From contig CAZFER010000104.1 of the NCBI GenBank assembly GCA_964517495.1, positions 1-15,228 of the forward strand: DNA of 15,228 nt. The letters run 5' to 3'. Position numbers and translations under genes: made by a program. Below are positions 1 through 8,263 of the stretch, one piece after another. The notes under the pieces were generated by a model. The model made no database searches, had not been told where the DNA came from, and saw only the letters and a program-made list of their open reading frames with translations. Numbering within the stretch: position 1 is the first letter of the stretch; each line of letters begins with the position of its first letter. The stretch comes from CAZFER01 sp964517495. Lineage in GTDB: Bacteria > Hinthialibacterota > Hinthialibacteria > Hinthialibacterales > Hinthialibacteraceae.

Positions 1-29
1 GGTCGCGGGTTCGAACCCCGTCTCCCGCT
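1..29 (+). tRNA. tRNA-Gly, 3' part only (5' part outside window)
   Basis: Seen: a T-arm with stem 5-9/17-21 (GCGGG with CCCGT, one G-T pair) around the seven-base loop TTCGAAC (10-16). It is followed by a 3' acceptor strand CTCCCGC (22-28) and a T at 29. No CCA is encoded. An acceptor implying GCGGGAG on the 5' side together with a U discriminator is what bacterial tRNA-Gly has, and the GGTCGC just before the T-stem also matches tRNA-Gly(GCC). The anticodon is outside the window, so the isotype is inference from the acceptor and discriminator only. Confidence 0.8.
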
Positions 30-81
30 TTTTCTAAACCACCCAAAAACAATAAGTTATAGAATCCCTCATTTCGCATTG

Positions 82-153
82 ACTGTCCATTTTCCATGAG
101 TTTTAAGCATTTTGGTGGAGCAACCTGTTCCACCAGTTGTTGCACCGGACAGT
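82..153. repeat. Nested inverted repeat downstream of the tRNA
   Basis: Outer arms ACTGTCC (82-88) and GGACAGT (147-153) enclose an inner perfect hairpin TGGTGGA (113-119) / TCCACCA (129-135) with a 9-base loop. There is no T-run after either stem, so it does not look like an intrinsic terminator of the tRNA. Its position next to a tRNA 3' end suggests the edge of an old integrated element, but no integrase and no second copy of the tRNA end is visible here. Apart from this structure, 30-332 is AT-rich and I recognise nothing in it. Confidence 0.45.
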
Positions 154-332
154 TCTTCCAGAAATAACTCGTATAAAAATAGGCAGTTATAGAAAGCAAC
201 CATCCGTCTAACGAGCTGAGGACCAGTTTATATCAATTTTAACTCTGTTAAGCAAGATAAATTAATCTTGTAATCCCATTATAAATATAAAATTATAATA
301 ATGTACCTTATTAATTATGAGGGAGCATCAAC

Positions 333-608
333 TCAATTAGATGGAAATGTAATGCAGCAACCATTTTGGGCTTCTTGAATTGATGGGCATGGGATATCTC
401 CATAGGAACAAAAGACACAACAATCGCCTTCTTTCGGTTTTAGAACTGTTTTGCATTTATCGCATTCGTATAAGTAACGGCATTGATTGATCGGCATTTT
501 TTCTTTATTGGGGTAGCCACATGCCGGACATGTGAGGGTAGATACCAGATTTTCTCCAAATGGTAAGTATTTTTTATCATGCTTTAAATCAGAAAATTCA
601 ACTATCAT
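333..608 (-). CDS. GDCCVxC-domain small cysteine-rich protein
   Basis: A 91-residue protein with eleven cysteines: a TCPACG pair at 27/30, cysteines at 43, 49 and 52, then GDCCVFCSYGDIPCPSIQ at residues 61-78 and a CC pair at 84-85. This matches the widespread small family named for GDCCVxC, some members of which are selenoproteins; their function is not established. The paired CxxC units suggest metal binding or thiol redox chemistry (inference). All key positions here are ordinary TGT/TGC codons, so this member is a cysteine form. Family members usually begin close to the TCPxCG pair, so the first 20 or so residues could be over-called; the only other Met is at 38, which would lose that pair. 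No good Shine-Dalgarno precedes the start. It stands alone, with no recognisable metal or mercury operon beside it. Confidence 0.8.
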   Translation of the reverse strand: MIVEFSDLKHDKKYLPFGENLVSTLTCPACGYPNKEKMPINQCRYLYECDKCKTVLKPKEGDCCVFCSYGDIPCPSIQEAQNGCCITFPSN

Positions 609-846
609 TCAAATTTGGAGAAGTGAAAATTTACTGCAAACAAACACCAGTATTCATCATTGGGGAAAGTATTGATTCCAAGAAATGGTGATTATAGTTT
701 TGATATGTGATATATCTGGCCATCCACTTTTTGGCTATAAGCCGTCTTGATAATGATACTTTGATGACTATTACAAGATCAGAACTCATGATTGGGAAGG
801 TCAATTATGTTGCAAATATTATAGGAAAAATGAGTTCTATAATAAG
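609..846. other. Gene-free AT-rich stretch
   Basis: I find no open frame of useful length and no recognisable RNA or repeat. It lies between the start of the minus-strand GDCCVxC gene and the pilin-like remnant, so it should contain the promoter of the former, but no convincing -10/-35 pair could be picked. Confidence 0.4.
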
Positions 847-1000
847 ATGAAAACTAAAAGGTAATTTGCTTATCGAATTCATTGTCGCTGTTCCAATACT
901 TAGGATTCTCTCGGTGATTACTGTCCCGAATTTCTATAGCGCGTTGATCCGGGCTAGACTTGCCCGCGCGAATGCCGATTTTAAAAAAACAGAGAGGTAG
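847..1000 (+). pseudogene. Decayed type IV pilin/pseudopilin N-terminus
   Basis: An ATG at 847 opens MKTKR and meets a stop at once. In the next frame, from about 851 to the TAG at 998-1000, the translation contains GNLLIEFIVAV, then VPNF, then RARLARANADFKK. This follows the class III prepilin layout: a basic leader, G then FTLIEL, a hydrophobic helix, VPNF, and an (A/T)RAKxARxKADM-type helix. The G and the E five residues after it (G-N-L-L-I-E) are the peptidase site and the invariant +5 glutamate. One frameshift separates the leader from the rest and the protein stops after about 50 residues, where pilins run to 130-300. Nothing downstream to 1247 can be read convincingly as its C-terminal part. 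It is best read as a dead fragment. Confidence 0.6.
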
Positions 1001-1166
1001 ATAACAAATGAACGAGTATCACTTCTCATTCCTAATCTTATTCGTGACGAGTTCCAAATAACTGGTCCCTGTGGAGCTAAAAAATGGAAAGATTGATCTG
1101 CCCTCCATGTCCTGACTTATCCTCAAACTCACTAAAAAAATCTCTCCAATAAAACGTTCTCAAATG

Positions 1167-1196
1167 TTTACTCCCATCATACTCTTGCTCTATGAT
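1167..1196 (+). promoter_or_regulatory. Possible sigma70-type promoter for the GH51 gene
   Basis: TTTACT (1167-1172) and TATGAT (1191-1196) are separated by 18 bases and sit about 50 bases upstream of the start codon. The -10 is close to consensus and the -35 is weak. This is a pattern match only. Confidence 0.3.
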
Positions 1197-1233
1197 AGAA
1201 CATCTATTAAACGATACAGTATCTATACCATTT

Positions 1234-1239
1234 AAGGAG
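1234..1239 (+). promoter_or_regulatory. Ribosome binding site AAGGAG for the GH51 gene
   Basis: AAGGAG lies 8 bases before the ATG at 1248. It fixes that start, which also gives a sensible signal peptide. Confidence 0.75.
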
Positions 1240-1247
1240 AATAACGA

Positions 1248-3614
1248 ATGCTAATCCGCAATAAAACCGTGATAATGGGAACAATCGCATTACTTATTTG
1301 TTTTTTTCATGTTACCGCTCTCTCCGAAAACATAATTAACAACCCTTCATTTGAAATTCTGGAGGATGAAAATCCAAAAGCCTGGGATACCCGCCGATGG
1401 CAGGGAAATGGAACATTAAGCCTCGACACAAAATCTAAAACCGGTGAAAAATCTGTAAAAATCGAATCAACTCGAGGTGGTGATCTTTCCTGGTATATCA
1501 TTGTGGAAGTAAAACCATTTTCCAAATATAAACTTTCCGGATGGATAAAAACAGAAAACCTCGAAACAGACAACAGTGAAGGAGCGCTTCTAAATCTCCA
1601 CAACCTTCAGGGAGTTAGAACCAATGCACTAACCGGCACAAATGACTGGACCAAAGTTGAAACCGAATTCGAGACCGAGGATCAGGACAGCATCCACATC
1701 AACTGCCTGTTTGGAGGCTGGGGATTGGCTACGGGTACTGCGTGGTATGACGATATCGCCCTCGAATTAATCTCATCCCCAAGCATGGAACCTTCAATCG
1801 TAATCAATGCGGAAAAAGAAGGCCACCCAGTCTCACCTTATATATATGGTCAATTCATTGAACATTTAGGACGTTGCATTTATGGCGGAATCTGGGCAGA
1901 AATGCTGCAAGATCGAAAATTCTATGAATCGGTAGGCAGTGACAATTCCCCTTGGGAGATTATTGGCCCCAGTAAAAACGTGCGCATGTTCAAGCAACAC
2001 GACGACTATAAATGTTACGTTGGTGAACATACACCTCTTATGGAATTGGATGAATCATCCACTGAATGTGGCATCGAGCAATCGGAACTTGGCTTGGTTG
2101 AAGGGAAAGAGTATGTTGGACGCATAATCCTCGCCGGTGAAGAAGATGCTGCTCCTGTCAAAGTATCACTCGTTTGGGGACCTGAGCCCTGGGATAGACA
2201 AATCATTATCATTGAATCAATCCAAAAGGAATATAAAAAATACCCCTTGGAATTCACGGCCAAAAAAGCAACCAACAATGGCCGATTGGAAATAGTCAGT
2301 GCTGGCAAAGGAGAATTGGTAATTGGTACCTTATCGTTGATGCCCGCTGATAATATAAAAGGTATGCGAGCGGATACCCTTAAACTTTTAAAAGAACTTA
2401 ATGCTCCTATTTACCGATGGCCCGGTGGGAATTTTGTCAGTGGCTATGACTGGAAAGACGGGATCGGAGAACGGGATAAGCGCCCACCACGCAAAAATCC
2501 CGCATGGCAAGGGATTGAACACAATGACTTCGGCCTGGATGAATTCATTGTCTTTTGCCGTGAATTGGATACAGAACCACTCATTGTGGTCAACTCAGGC
2601 CTTGGTGGAGTCGAGATGGCGTTGGAGGAATTACAATACACCAACGGTTTAGCAGATACTCCAATGGGAAAATGGCGGGCCGAGAATGGGAATCCCCAGC
2701 CCTACAACGTTAAATGGTGGGGAGTTGGCAATGAAATGTATGGCGATTGGCAATTGGGCCACATGCCGTTGGAAGATTATGTTAAAAAGCATAACCAATT
2801 TGCCGATGTCATGTGGGAAATGGAGCCAACCATCAAATTGATCGCGGTTGGCGCAGTTGGCAATTGGAGCGAAACCATGATGCGTCATTGTGCAGATCAT
2901 ATGAATCTGATCAGTGAACACTTTTATTGCCAGGAACGTCCTGGTCTTATTTCACACGTCCGGCAAATTCCTAATAACATCAAGCGTATCGCCGATGCAC
3001 ATCGCCGCTATCGCGAAACCATTGATGGTCTGGCAGAAAAGGATATTCGTATCTCCCTGGATGAGTGGAACTATTGGTATGGCCCTCATATATACGGTGA
3101 GTTGGGAACTCGTTACTTCTTGAAGGATGCTCTGGGTATTGCTGCTGGTCTCAATGAATACGTTCGTAACAGCGACATCATGTTCATGGCTAATTACGCG
3201 CAAACGGTAAACGTGATTGGCTGTATCAAAACCAATAAAACCGATGCCGTGTTTGCCACAACCGGTTTACCCTTAAAACTTTATCGTGAGCATTTCGGCA
3301 GTATTCCAGTACAGATTGAGGGTGATTCTTTCCCCCTCGATGTCGCTGTAGCTTGGAGCGAAGATCGCTCATCATTAACCATTGGGATTGTCAATCCAAT
3401 GAAAGAGTCCATGACGCTGCCGTTTGAACTCAAAGGGATCGCCCTGACTGGAAAAGGAACCGTTTGGCAAATTACTTCATCAAATGAGATGGCTTACAAT
3501 GAGCCTGGAAAAGAGCCCAATGTGCAAATCGTTAAATCGGATGTTGAAGGCGTCGAAGATGAATTGCTTTTACCGCCCATCAGCATCTCCCTTTACCGAT
3601 TGCCGGTGAAATAA
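1248..3614 (+). CDS. Secreted GH51 alpha-L-arabinofuranosidase with N-terminal carbohydrate-binding domain
   Basis: 788 residues. Residues 1-26 are a signal peptide: basic MLIRNK, a hydrophobic core, and cleavage near TALS. Residues about 28-175 resemble a CBM4/9-type jelly roll that opens IINNPSFE and closes AWYDDIALE. The catalytic part starts at about 183 with the GH51 signature SPYIYGQFIEHLGRCIYGGIWAE (196-218, given here in outline). RWPGGNFVSGYDW (390-402) follows. GVGNEMYG at 492-499 places the acid/base at E496, and SLDEWN at 603-608 places the nucleophile at E606. A C-terminal beta-sandwich (about 690-788) ends the protein. It should release terminal arabinofuranosyl units from arabinoxylan, arabinan or related glycans outside the cytoplasm. 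Neighbouring secreted glycosidases support a glycan-use locus. The 788-residue length fits GH51 plus one CBM. The stop lies 4 bp from the stop of the convergent gene. Confidence 0.92.
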   Translation: MLIRNKTVIMGTIALLICFFHVTALSENIINNPSFEILEDENPKAWDTRRWQGNGTLSLDTKSKTGEKSVKIESTRGGDLSWYIIVEVKPFSKYKLSGWIKTENLETDNSEGALLNLHNLQGVRTNALTGTNDWTKVETEFETEDQDSIHINCLFGGWGLATGTAWYDDIALELISSPSMEPSIVINAEKEGHPVSPYIYGQFIEHLGRCIYGGIWAEMLQDRKFYESVGSDNSPWEIIGPSKNVRMFKQHDDYKCYVGEHTPLMELDESSTECGIEQSELGLVEGKEYVGRIILAGEEDAAPVKVSLVWGPEPWDRQIIIIESIQKEYKKYPLEFTAKKATNNGRLEIVSAGKGELVIGTLSLMPADNIKGMRADTLKLLKELNAPIYRWPGGNFVSGYDWKDGIGERDKRPPRKNPAWQGIEHNDFGLDEFIVFCRELDTEPLIVVNSGLGGVEMALEELQYTNGLADTPMGKWRAENGNPQPYNVKWWGVGNEMYGDWQLGHMPLEDYVKKHNQFADVMWEMEPTIKLIAVGAVGNWSETMMRHCADHMNLISEHFYCQERPGLISHVRQIPNNIKRIADAHRRYRETIDGLAEKDIRISLDEWNYWYGPHIYGELGTRYFLKDALGIAAGLNEYVRNSDIMFMANYAQTVNVIGCIKTNKTDAVFATTGLPLKLYREHFGSIPVQIEGDSFPLDVAVAWSEDRSSLTIGIVNPMKESMTLPFELKGIALTGKGTVWQITSSNEMAYNEPGKEPNVQIVKSDVEGVEDELLLPPISISLYRLPVK

Positions 3615-3618
3615 TGCC

Positions 3619-6249
3619 TTATCGAAATCCGATATATGTCTCCTTCCCGTTTTTAACCAGTAACATGCTTTTCTTGTTGCGGGCATCGGGATAATAATGT
3701 TGGGCTAGAAAATCAGGACCGGTAATGATGAATCCCATTGGTGGAAGCAACGTTTTATCTTCCAAATGGTTCTCAGGTCCGTAGTTTACAATGACCGTCC
3801 AATGTTCACCAAATTGGGACCGTTCAACCGAACGGTCCTTTTTTACATATCGATGGTTGGTCATGGGGAGAGTCGCCACTTTTTCAGTGAAGGGAGAAAG
3901 AAACGAATAGGTGTTTTTGATGAAGCAATCCATCGGGTGTTTGCCTTCACCCCATCCTGCATTGCTTCGCGCAAAACAAAATTCTGGTTTGCTCAGATCA
4001 TAATTTGGGGCTTCACGCTCCCAGTAGCGATGTGGCCCAATACGATATAGCGGCATGGTTCCCGTCACCAAATGCTCTAAAATCTGTCTCGCATCACCCG
4101 GACCACAACGATCACCCTGGTGGGTAAACATCACCACACAATCATGAAACGCAAGCGGGAAAAAGGGTATCGGCATCGCACCTTGATTGGGAAAACTACT
4201 AATCATGGGATTTCCACTCAAAATACCCTCGAAATAATGGGAAACCGGTACTCCAAATTCCATCCCTGTCTCCGAACCAACCACTTCAAAATGATCGGCT
4301 GCCAGTTCAAATAACTTTTGTTTATAGTGAAGATCGTCCGCTCGAGTCAAAGGATTCTCCGGATCGTGCGATTCATACAATGGCGCCGCAAAAGTGGTAT
4401 CTATAAAGTAAGCGTTGGGATCATAACGTTTCTCAACTTCAGGAAGATTCCGCTGAGCAAATTGATAACCACGATTGGAAGCGATCAACCATGCCTGTCC
4501 ACCTGCCCACATACCGCCTTTCATCCGCTCGCCGTTTTTGCGCATCATGATGGCAGTTGGATCCCATGATGGCGCATCTTCATACATATCCTGGTAATTA
4601 TCATGCAGCCCAAAAAGATAACCAGCCGATTTCGCTTCCTCTGCTATTCGCTTAACGCCTTTATCACCACCAATTTCAGGCGCAGCGGGAAGAATATCCG
4701 GATGCTGGTTGTCATAACCTCTATGAATCCAACCAGCCAGCACAAACAAGGCTTTATCGATTTCTAATTCCTTTTGGAGATGATTGAGAATCGCAATACA
4801 GTCCATCTCTGTATATGCATTACTTACCGACTCTTTAACGTTTCCATTTTCGTCGATACGCCGGTGTCGAACACACACAAACGGTTTAAATTCAGGCGCG
4901 CCAAAGAGTTTTTTAAGTTCTCTATTTCCTTTTAGTTTCTCTTTTAAGGTCACAAAATGTTCGCGATCCTTTGCATGCGTTCGCGCCATTTGGGCTATAC
5001 CCACATAGGAATTTTTGGTATCAAGTTGAATTTGAAATTGTTTGGCGGGATAGGGAGCCTGCAATTCCAAGGACAACACCTGTTGGCCCGGAATGGCTGG
5101 ATCATCTATTATGTCTGATCGACACGCTACTGATATCTCGGTATGATCAAACATCATCGCCGCTGAACCCAACCGGCGATTGATCCCGGCAATAGGTACA
5201 TTCAAACCGTTCCAACCATCAAAAAGTTTAAAGGTGTTAATAAATGGAATCCCACTATCGGGTTCAAATAATTGCCCCTCCAGCCGGGGGATAACCGCAC
5301 CTCCTCCCATACTCTCTGTTGTCCATAATAGAGAAGGGAATCGTACTTCGGTGATTTGCCATTCAAGTTCCTCGATATTTTCGGGAGGGGACCAGTCAAA
5401 CGAAAGCAAAGGCTTATTATCAACCACCTTAACATTCAAAAGCATAAGTTGTTGATCACGATAGGACTTCACCAATTGAGCATTAGATTGGTTAAAGGTT
5501 AATAAATCCATATTATTCAATGGGATACAAGCATATTGTCCATCTTTATGCTGTGCATATATATATCCAAGTGGTTTATTCGGCAGGCTCTGCCAGGTTT
5601 GTTCGTTTATTTTATTGATTAGTTTGAATATCCCTTTTTCGGTTTGAAGCTGAAATAGAATCTTGGAATTTTCAATTGTTACCAAGGTCCCTTTGTCAAA
5701 TCGCCTTAACAAATGAAACTGACGTCGTTTAATTTCATCCAAGTCGATTGATTCTGGTTTTTCATATGTAAAGGGCGGTGCATCGTTACTAACTGTAATT
5801 TTGTGAGGGTGATACGTATCAAGACTTCGTGTGCCTGACTCAGGATTCCATATTCCAATATGTACAAAATACTCTCCCTCCGGTGTATCTTCGGGTACGG
5901 TGAATTGATATGGCCCATCCACGATGGTTTGATCAGTCATCCAATACTGTGTTGAAATAGAAGGGATATGATCAGCTTGCCATTGAATGGTTCGACAATC
6001 CTTTTCTGTTTCAAAGTGGATAAAAATACGCTCCGGACTTTGAGTCGATTGTTGACCATTGTTAATAAACTCAAAACGGCACTTCAGCGCCTGTCCAGGA
6101 GAAACTATCGCTGGTGTTACAGAGGAGGTTAGCAACGCCGGTTGAAATTCTTCTTGTGAAAAGGTTGATGATAGTATTGAAACTTGAAAAAGGATTATCA
6201 AAACGAGATGTTGTCTAAATGTTTTCATGATTGGATTAATAATCTTCAT
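3619..6249 (-). CDS. Large secreted TIM-barrel glycosidase-like protein (GH101/DUF5696-like)
   Basis: 876 residues. The N-terminus has a basic start, a hydrophobic core (15-27) and likely cleavage near STFSQ (28-32), so it is exported. Residues 35-155 look like an Ig-like sandwich (SPGQALKCRFEFINNG, EGEYFVHIGIWN). About 190-430 is a beta-rich domain of the kind that precedes the barrel in GH101 and GH129-like enzymes. About 450-760 looks like the catalytic barrel, with LFVLAGWIHRGYD (501-513), GYLFGLHDNYQDMYEDAP (543-560), YFIDTT (614-619), VVGSETG (656-662) and HYFEG (671-675). I propose D617 and E660 as catalytic acids by analogy with retaining enzymes of this fold; that is inference. The substrate is unknown; alpha-galactosaminide or another alpha-glycoside is possible. 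A 4 bp gap to the GH51 stop and divergence from the NamZ gene place it in the glycan block. The start at 6249 has AAAGAGA upstream; Met8 lacks such a site. Confidence 0.6.
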   Translation of the reverse strand: MKIINPIMKTFRQHLVLIILFQVSILSSTFSQEEFQPALLTSSVTPAIVSPGQALKCRFEFINNGQQSTQSPERIFIHFETEKDCRTIQWQADHIPSISTQYWMTDQTIVDGPYQFTVPEDTPEGEYFVHIGIWNPESGTRSLDTYHPHKITVSNDAPPFTYEKPESIDLDEIKRRQFHLLRRFDKGTLVTIENSKILFQLQTEKGIFKLINKINEQTWQSLPNKPLGYIYAQHKDGQYACIPLNNMDLLTFNQSNAQLVKSYRDQQLMLLNVKVVDNKPLLSFDWSPPENIEELEWQITEVRFPSLLWTTESMGGGAVIPRLEGQLFEPDSGIPFINTFKLFDGWNGLNVPIAGINRRLGSAAMMFDHTEISVACRSDIIDDPAIPGQQVLSLELQAPYPAKQFQIQLDTKNSYVGIAQMARTHAKDREHFVTLKEKLKGNRELKKLFGAPEFKPFVCVRHRRIDENGNVKESVSNAYTEMDCIAILNHLQKELEIDKALFVLAGWIHRGYDNQHPDILPAAPEIGGDKGVKRIAEEAKSAGYLFGLHDNYQDMYEDAPSWDPTAIMMRKNGERMKGGMWAGGQAWLIASNRGYQFAQRNLPEVEKRYDPNAYFIDTTFAAPLYESHDPENPLTRADDLHYKQKLFELAADHFEVVGSETGMEFGVPVSHYFEGILSGNPMISSFPNQGAMPIPFFPLAFHDCVVMFTHQGDRCGPGDARQILEHLVTGTMPLYRIGPHRYWEREAPNYDLSKPEFCFARSNAGWGEGKHPMDCFIKNTYSFLSPFTEKVATLPMTNHRYVKKDRSVERSQFGEHWTVIVNYGPENHLEDKTLLPPMGFIITGPDFLAQHYYPDARNKKSMLLVKNGKETYIGFR

Positions 6250-6391
6250 AATCAGTTCTCTTTGTTATAGTTTGATTTTTGATATGATAACGGCAGATTA
6301 TTGCACAAACAGAATAGAATTTCATCCTTTATATAAAGACAATCGCATTTTCTTATGAGTTAAATTACTAAAGAAGAGAGATAAGTAAAAC
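6250..6391. promoter_or_regulatory. Divergent intergenic region with back-to-back promoters expected
   Basis: 142 bases separate the divergent GH101-like (-) and NamZ (+) genes, so both promoters must lie here or the genes are read from elsewhere. The region is AT-rich. TTGCAC (6301-6306) and TATATAA (6330-6336) are eye-catching, but their spacing of 23 is too long for a standard promoter. I could not assign boxes with confidence. Confidence 0.4.
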
Positions 6392-7663
6392 ATGGTTTTA
6401 ATGACTCAAAATAATGGACATATGGATTCCTTATTTAAGTATGTTCTAATTTGTGTTTTCCTCATTATTGAAATGGGAATCATTCAAACTAGAGATTCCA
6501 AAGCCCAAGTCACTATCGGATTGGAGAACTTGATTGATAACGACTCTAATGATTTGAAAAACAAAGACATAGGTATTGTTGCCAATCACACTTCTGTGGA
6601 TAAAAACGGCGATTCAATCGTTAAACTTTTATCAGAGATATCCAATGTCAAAGCCGTATTCAGTCCTGAGCATGGGTTTGAAGGCAACCTGGGGGCCGGT
6701 GAAACAGTAGGAAATCAAATAAACGAAAGTTTAAAGATTTTTAGCCTTTATGGCTCGTTTCGTACGCCAACCCGGACGATGTTGGAGGATATCGATCTAC
6801 TCGTTTATGATATCCAGGATGTGGGGGTGAAGTTTTATACTTATATATCAACCCTCTTTCTGGCTATGAGAGCGGCAAAGCGGGATGCTATCCCCATTTA
6901 TGTGCTTGATCGGCCCAATCCGATCAATGCCAACCGTGTGGAAGGTGCGGTAACCTCGCCTGTCCATACCAGTTTTGTTGGCGCAGCCCCTCTTATTACC
7001 CGTTATGGAATGACGGTGGGTGAACTGGCACGCATGTTTAATGAAGAATCTTACCTCGGTTTTTCACTCCAGGCTGATTTACATGTGATCGAAATGGAAG
7101 GTTACCGCCGGTCGATGTGGTTTGATGAAACAGGACGACCTTGGATCAAACCTTCACCCAACATGCCGGATTTGGAAACCGCATTGGTTTACCCGGGAAT
7201 GTGCCTTATTGAGGGAACAAATTTATCTGAAGGGCGGGGCACCGATAAACCTTTTTTGAAGGTTGGAGCACCTTACATTAACTCAAAAGCATGGATTGCC
7301 AACATTCCAAACGAGGTTTTAGAGGGTGTGAAAATTGAATCGATCGATTTTACCCCTCGATCAATCAAAGGGGTTGCCATTAACCCTAAATACAAAGATC
7401 AATTGTGTTATGGCATAGAAATCAAGGTGATTGATCGAGATCTATTTAAGCCCATTCCCTTTGCCTTGGCCCTATTATGTTCTGCTCGAAATGAGTTCCC
7501 TGATCAATTCAAGACCCGGCGGTTTCTGGATCAATTATGGGGGAATGAAGATCTACGAGCCATGCTGACAAACGGGGATGACTACACATTAATCCTGAAA
7601 ACCACAGCAAGGGGTTTGATTCAATTCAAAAAGATAAGAGATAACTATCTATCATATGAATAG
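6392..7663 (+). CDS. namZ: Exo-beta-N-acetylmuramidase NamZ family (DUF1343, GH171)
   Basis: 423 residues, normal for the family. Residues 14-38 form a hydrophobic export segment ending near SKAQ, so the mature protein starts around TIGLENLID and acts outside the cytoplasm. DUF1343 signatures in order are GIVANHTS (61-68), AVFSPEHGFEG (88-98, with E93 and H94 in the active-site region), LLVYDIQDVGVKFYTY (136-151), VLDRPNP (171-177), RYGMTVGEL (204-212), PSPNMP (254-259) and EGTNLSEGRGTDKPF (274-288). Characterised family members cut single MurNAc residues from the non-reducing end of peptidoglycan fragments during wall recycling. It lies close to the MurF-Ddl operon but is probably a separate unit. 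The ATG at 6392 is preceded by GAAGAGAG about 11 bases away; Met4 and Met11 are alternatives. Confidence 0.88.
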   Translation: MVLMTQNNGHMDSLFKYVLICVFLIIEMGIIQTRDSKAQVTIGLENLIDNDSNDLKNKDIGIVANHTSVDKNGDSIVKLLSEISNVKAVFSPEHGFEGNLGAGETVGNQINESLKIFSLYGSFRTPTRTMLEDIDLLVYDIQDVGVKFYTYISTLFLAMRAAKRDAIPIYVLDRPNPINANRVEGAVTSPVHTSFVGAAPLITRYGMTVGELARMFNEESYLGFSLQADLHVIEMEGYRRSMWFDETGRPWIKPSPNMPDLETALVYPGMCLIEGTNLSEGRGTDKPFLKVGAPYINSKAWIANIPNEVLEGVKIESIDFTPRSIKGVAINPKYKDQLCYGIEIKVIDRDLFKPIPFALALLCSARNEFPDQFKTRRFLDQLWGNEDLRAMLTNGDDYTLILKTTARGLIQFKKIRDNYLSYE

Positions 7664-7725
7664 AATCCATAATCATTGAAATTGTAATAATTCATACAAA
7701 AAATGGTGTTTAATGTTAAGAAAAT

Positions 7726-8067
7726 TTAAATTTTATCCTGAATTGCATTCAACCATTCTTCTTTGACTGCTTCATAGGCATTTTTGAGCCCTGTTTGCAG
7801 AAAATAGGCAGTACGAATCATTTCATCATCATTCATTTTATCTTGATTCCTAATCCTTTCAATTTGATTCTCTATCTTCTGCAAAATGACTCGGTTAAAT
7901 TCGAACATGGTGATGATAATAGAAAAGGATGGAAAAAAAGGCTCTTTAATTGTCCATGCCTTATTATCCCATTCGCGTAAATCTGCAACTAATAAATCAA
8001 GAACACCGTCACGGAGAAATCGCTTGGTTGTCATTGCTTCCCTGGTAGCTGTATTCAAGACCCTCAT
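7726..8067 (-). CDS. Small hypothetical protein, helical and charged
   Basis: 113 residues as read from 8067. I do not recognise it. It is mostly alpha-helical and amphipathic, with a charged helix at about 60-80 (QKIENQIERIRNQDK) and another at about 85-110 rich in A, E, K and W. It has no signal peptide, membrane segment or cysteine motif. The sequence looks like a real soluble protein rather than a shadow frame, since no gene lies opposite. Met12 (codon at 8032-8034) has AGGGA just upstream while the ATG at 8067 has no Shine-Dalgarno, so the true protein may be 102 residues. It is convergent with the NamZ gene; the stops are about 62 bp apart with an AT-rich palindrome AAAATTTAAATTTT (7721-7734) at the join. 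Confidence 0.5.
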   Translation of the reverse strand: MRVLNTATREAMTTKRFLRDGVLDLLVADLREWDNKAWTIKEPFFPSFSIIITMFEFNRVILQKIENQIERIRNQDKMNDDEMIRTAYFLQTGLKNAYEAVKEEWLNAIQDKI

Positions 8068-8263
8068 TCAACTATATTTATCATTAGAGATTGTAATATT
8101 ATAATGTCCCATTTTAGATGATTTATTTCGATTTGTCTTTACTTAAGCAAGTAAAAATTGTATTTTCTGTAATTTAATTGCCTTCTTGACCTAAATTTCA
8201 GCTTTGATACACTCCATCCAAGCTAAAATGGATGTAAGTAATCAGCCAAATTGAAGCACCATT
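8068..8263. other. Divergent intergenic stretch upstream of the hydrolase-murF-ddl operon
   Basis: AT-rich, no gene. It contains a small hairpin, CATCCA (8215-8220) / TGGATG (8229-8234) with an 8-base loop, and runs into the G-rich palindrome at 8264. The operon promoter should lie here; no convincing boxes were found. Confidence 0.35.

Larger units (their letters stand above)
1001..1247. other. Upstream region of the arabinofuranosidase gene
   Basis: No gene is visible. The region may contain further decayed remains of the pilin-like gene and should carry the promoter of the gene starting at 1248. See the separate promoter and ribosome-binding-site entries. Confidence 0.4.

Noticed and set aside
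60..240. Possible integrase remnant on the minus strand downstream of the tRNA
   Set aside because: A short open stretch can be read, but no integrase motif (R-HxxR-Y) can be seen.
399..431. Selenocysteine in the GDCCVxC protein
   Set aside because: All conserved positions use cysteine codons and the frame contains no internal TGA.
1060..1135. Reading 1060-1135 as the decayed middle of the pilin-like gene
   Set aside because: Only a few residues could be matched, and only after several assumed frameshifts, which is no better than chance.
5180..5455. Plus-strand ORFs opposite the large barrel gene (also 3766-4050, 4318-4569)
   Set aside because: Shadow frames of a continuous 876-codon gene; no motifs and no ribosome binding sites.
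7721..7734. AAAATTTAAATTTT palindrome as a bidirectional terminator
   Set aside because: It is entirely A/T and too weak to form a stable stem; it also includes the stop codon of the minus-strand gene.
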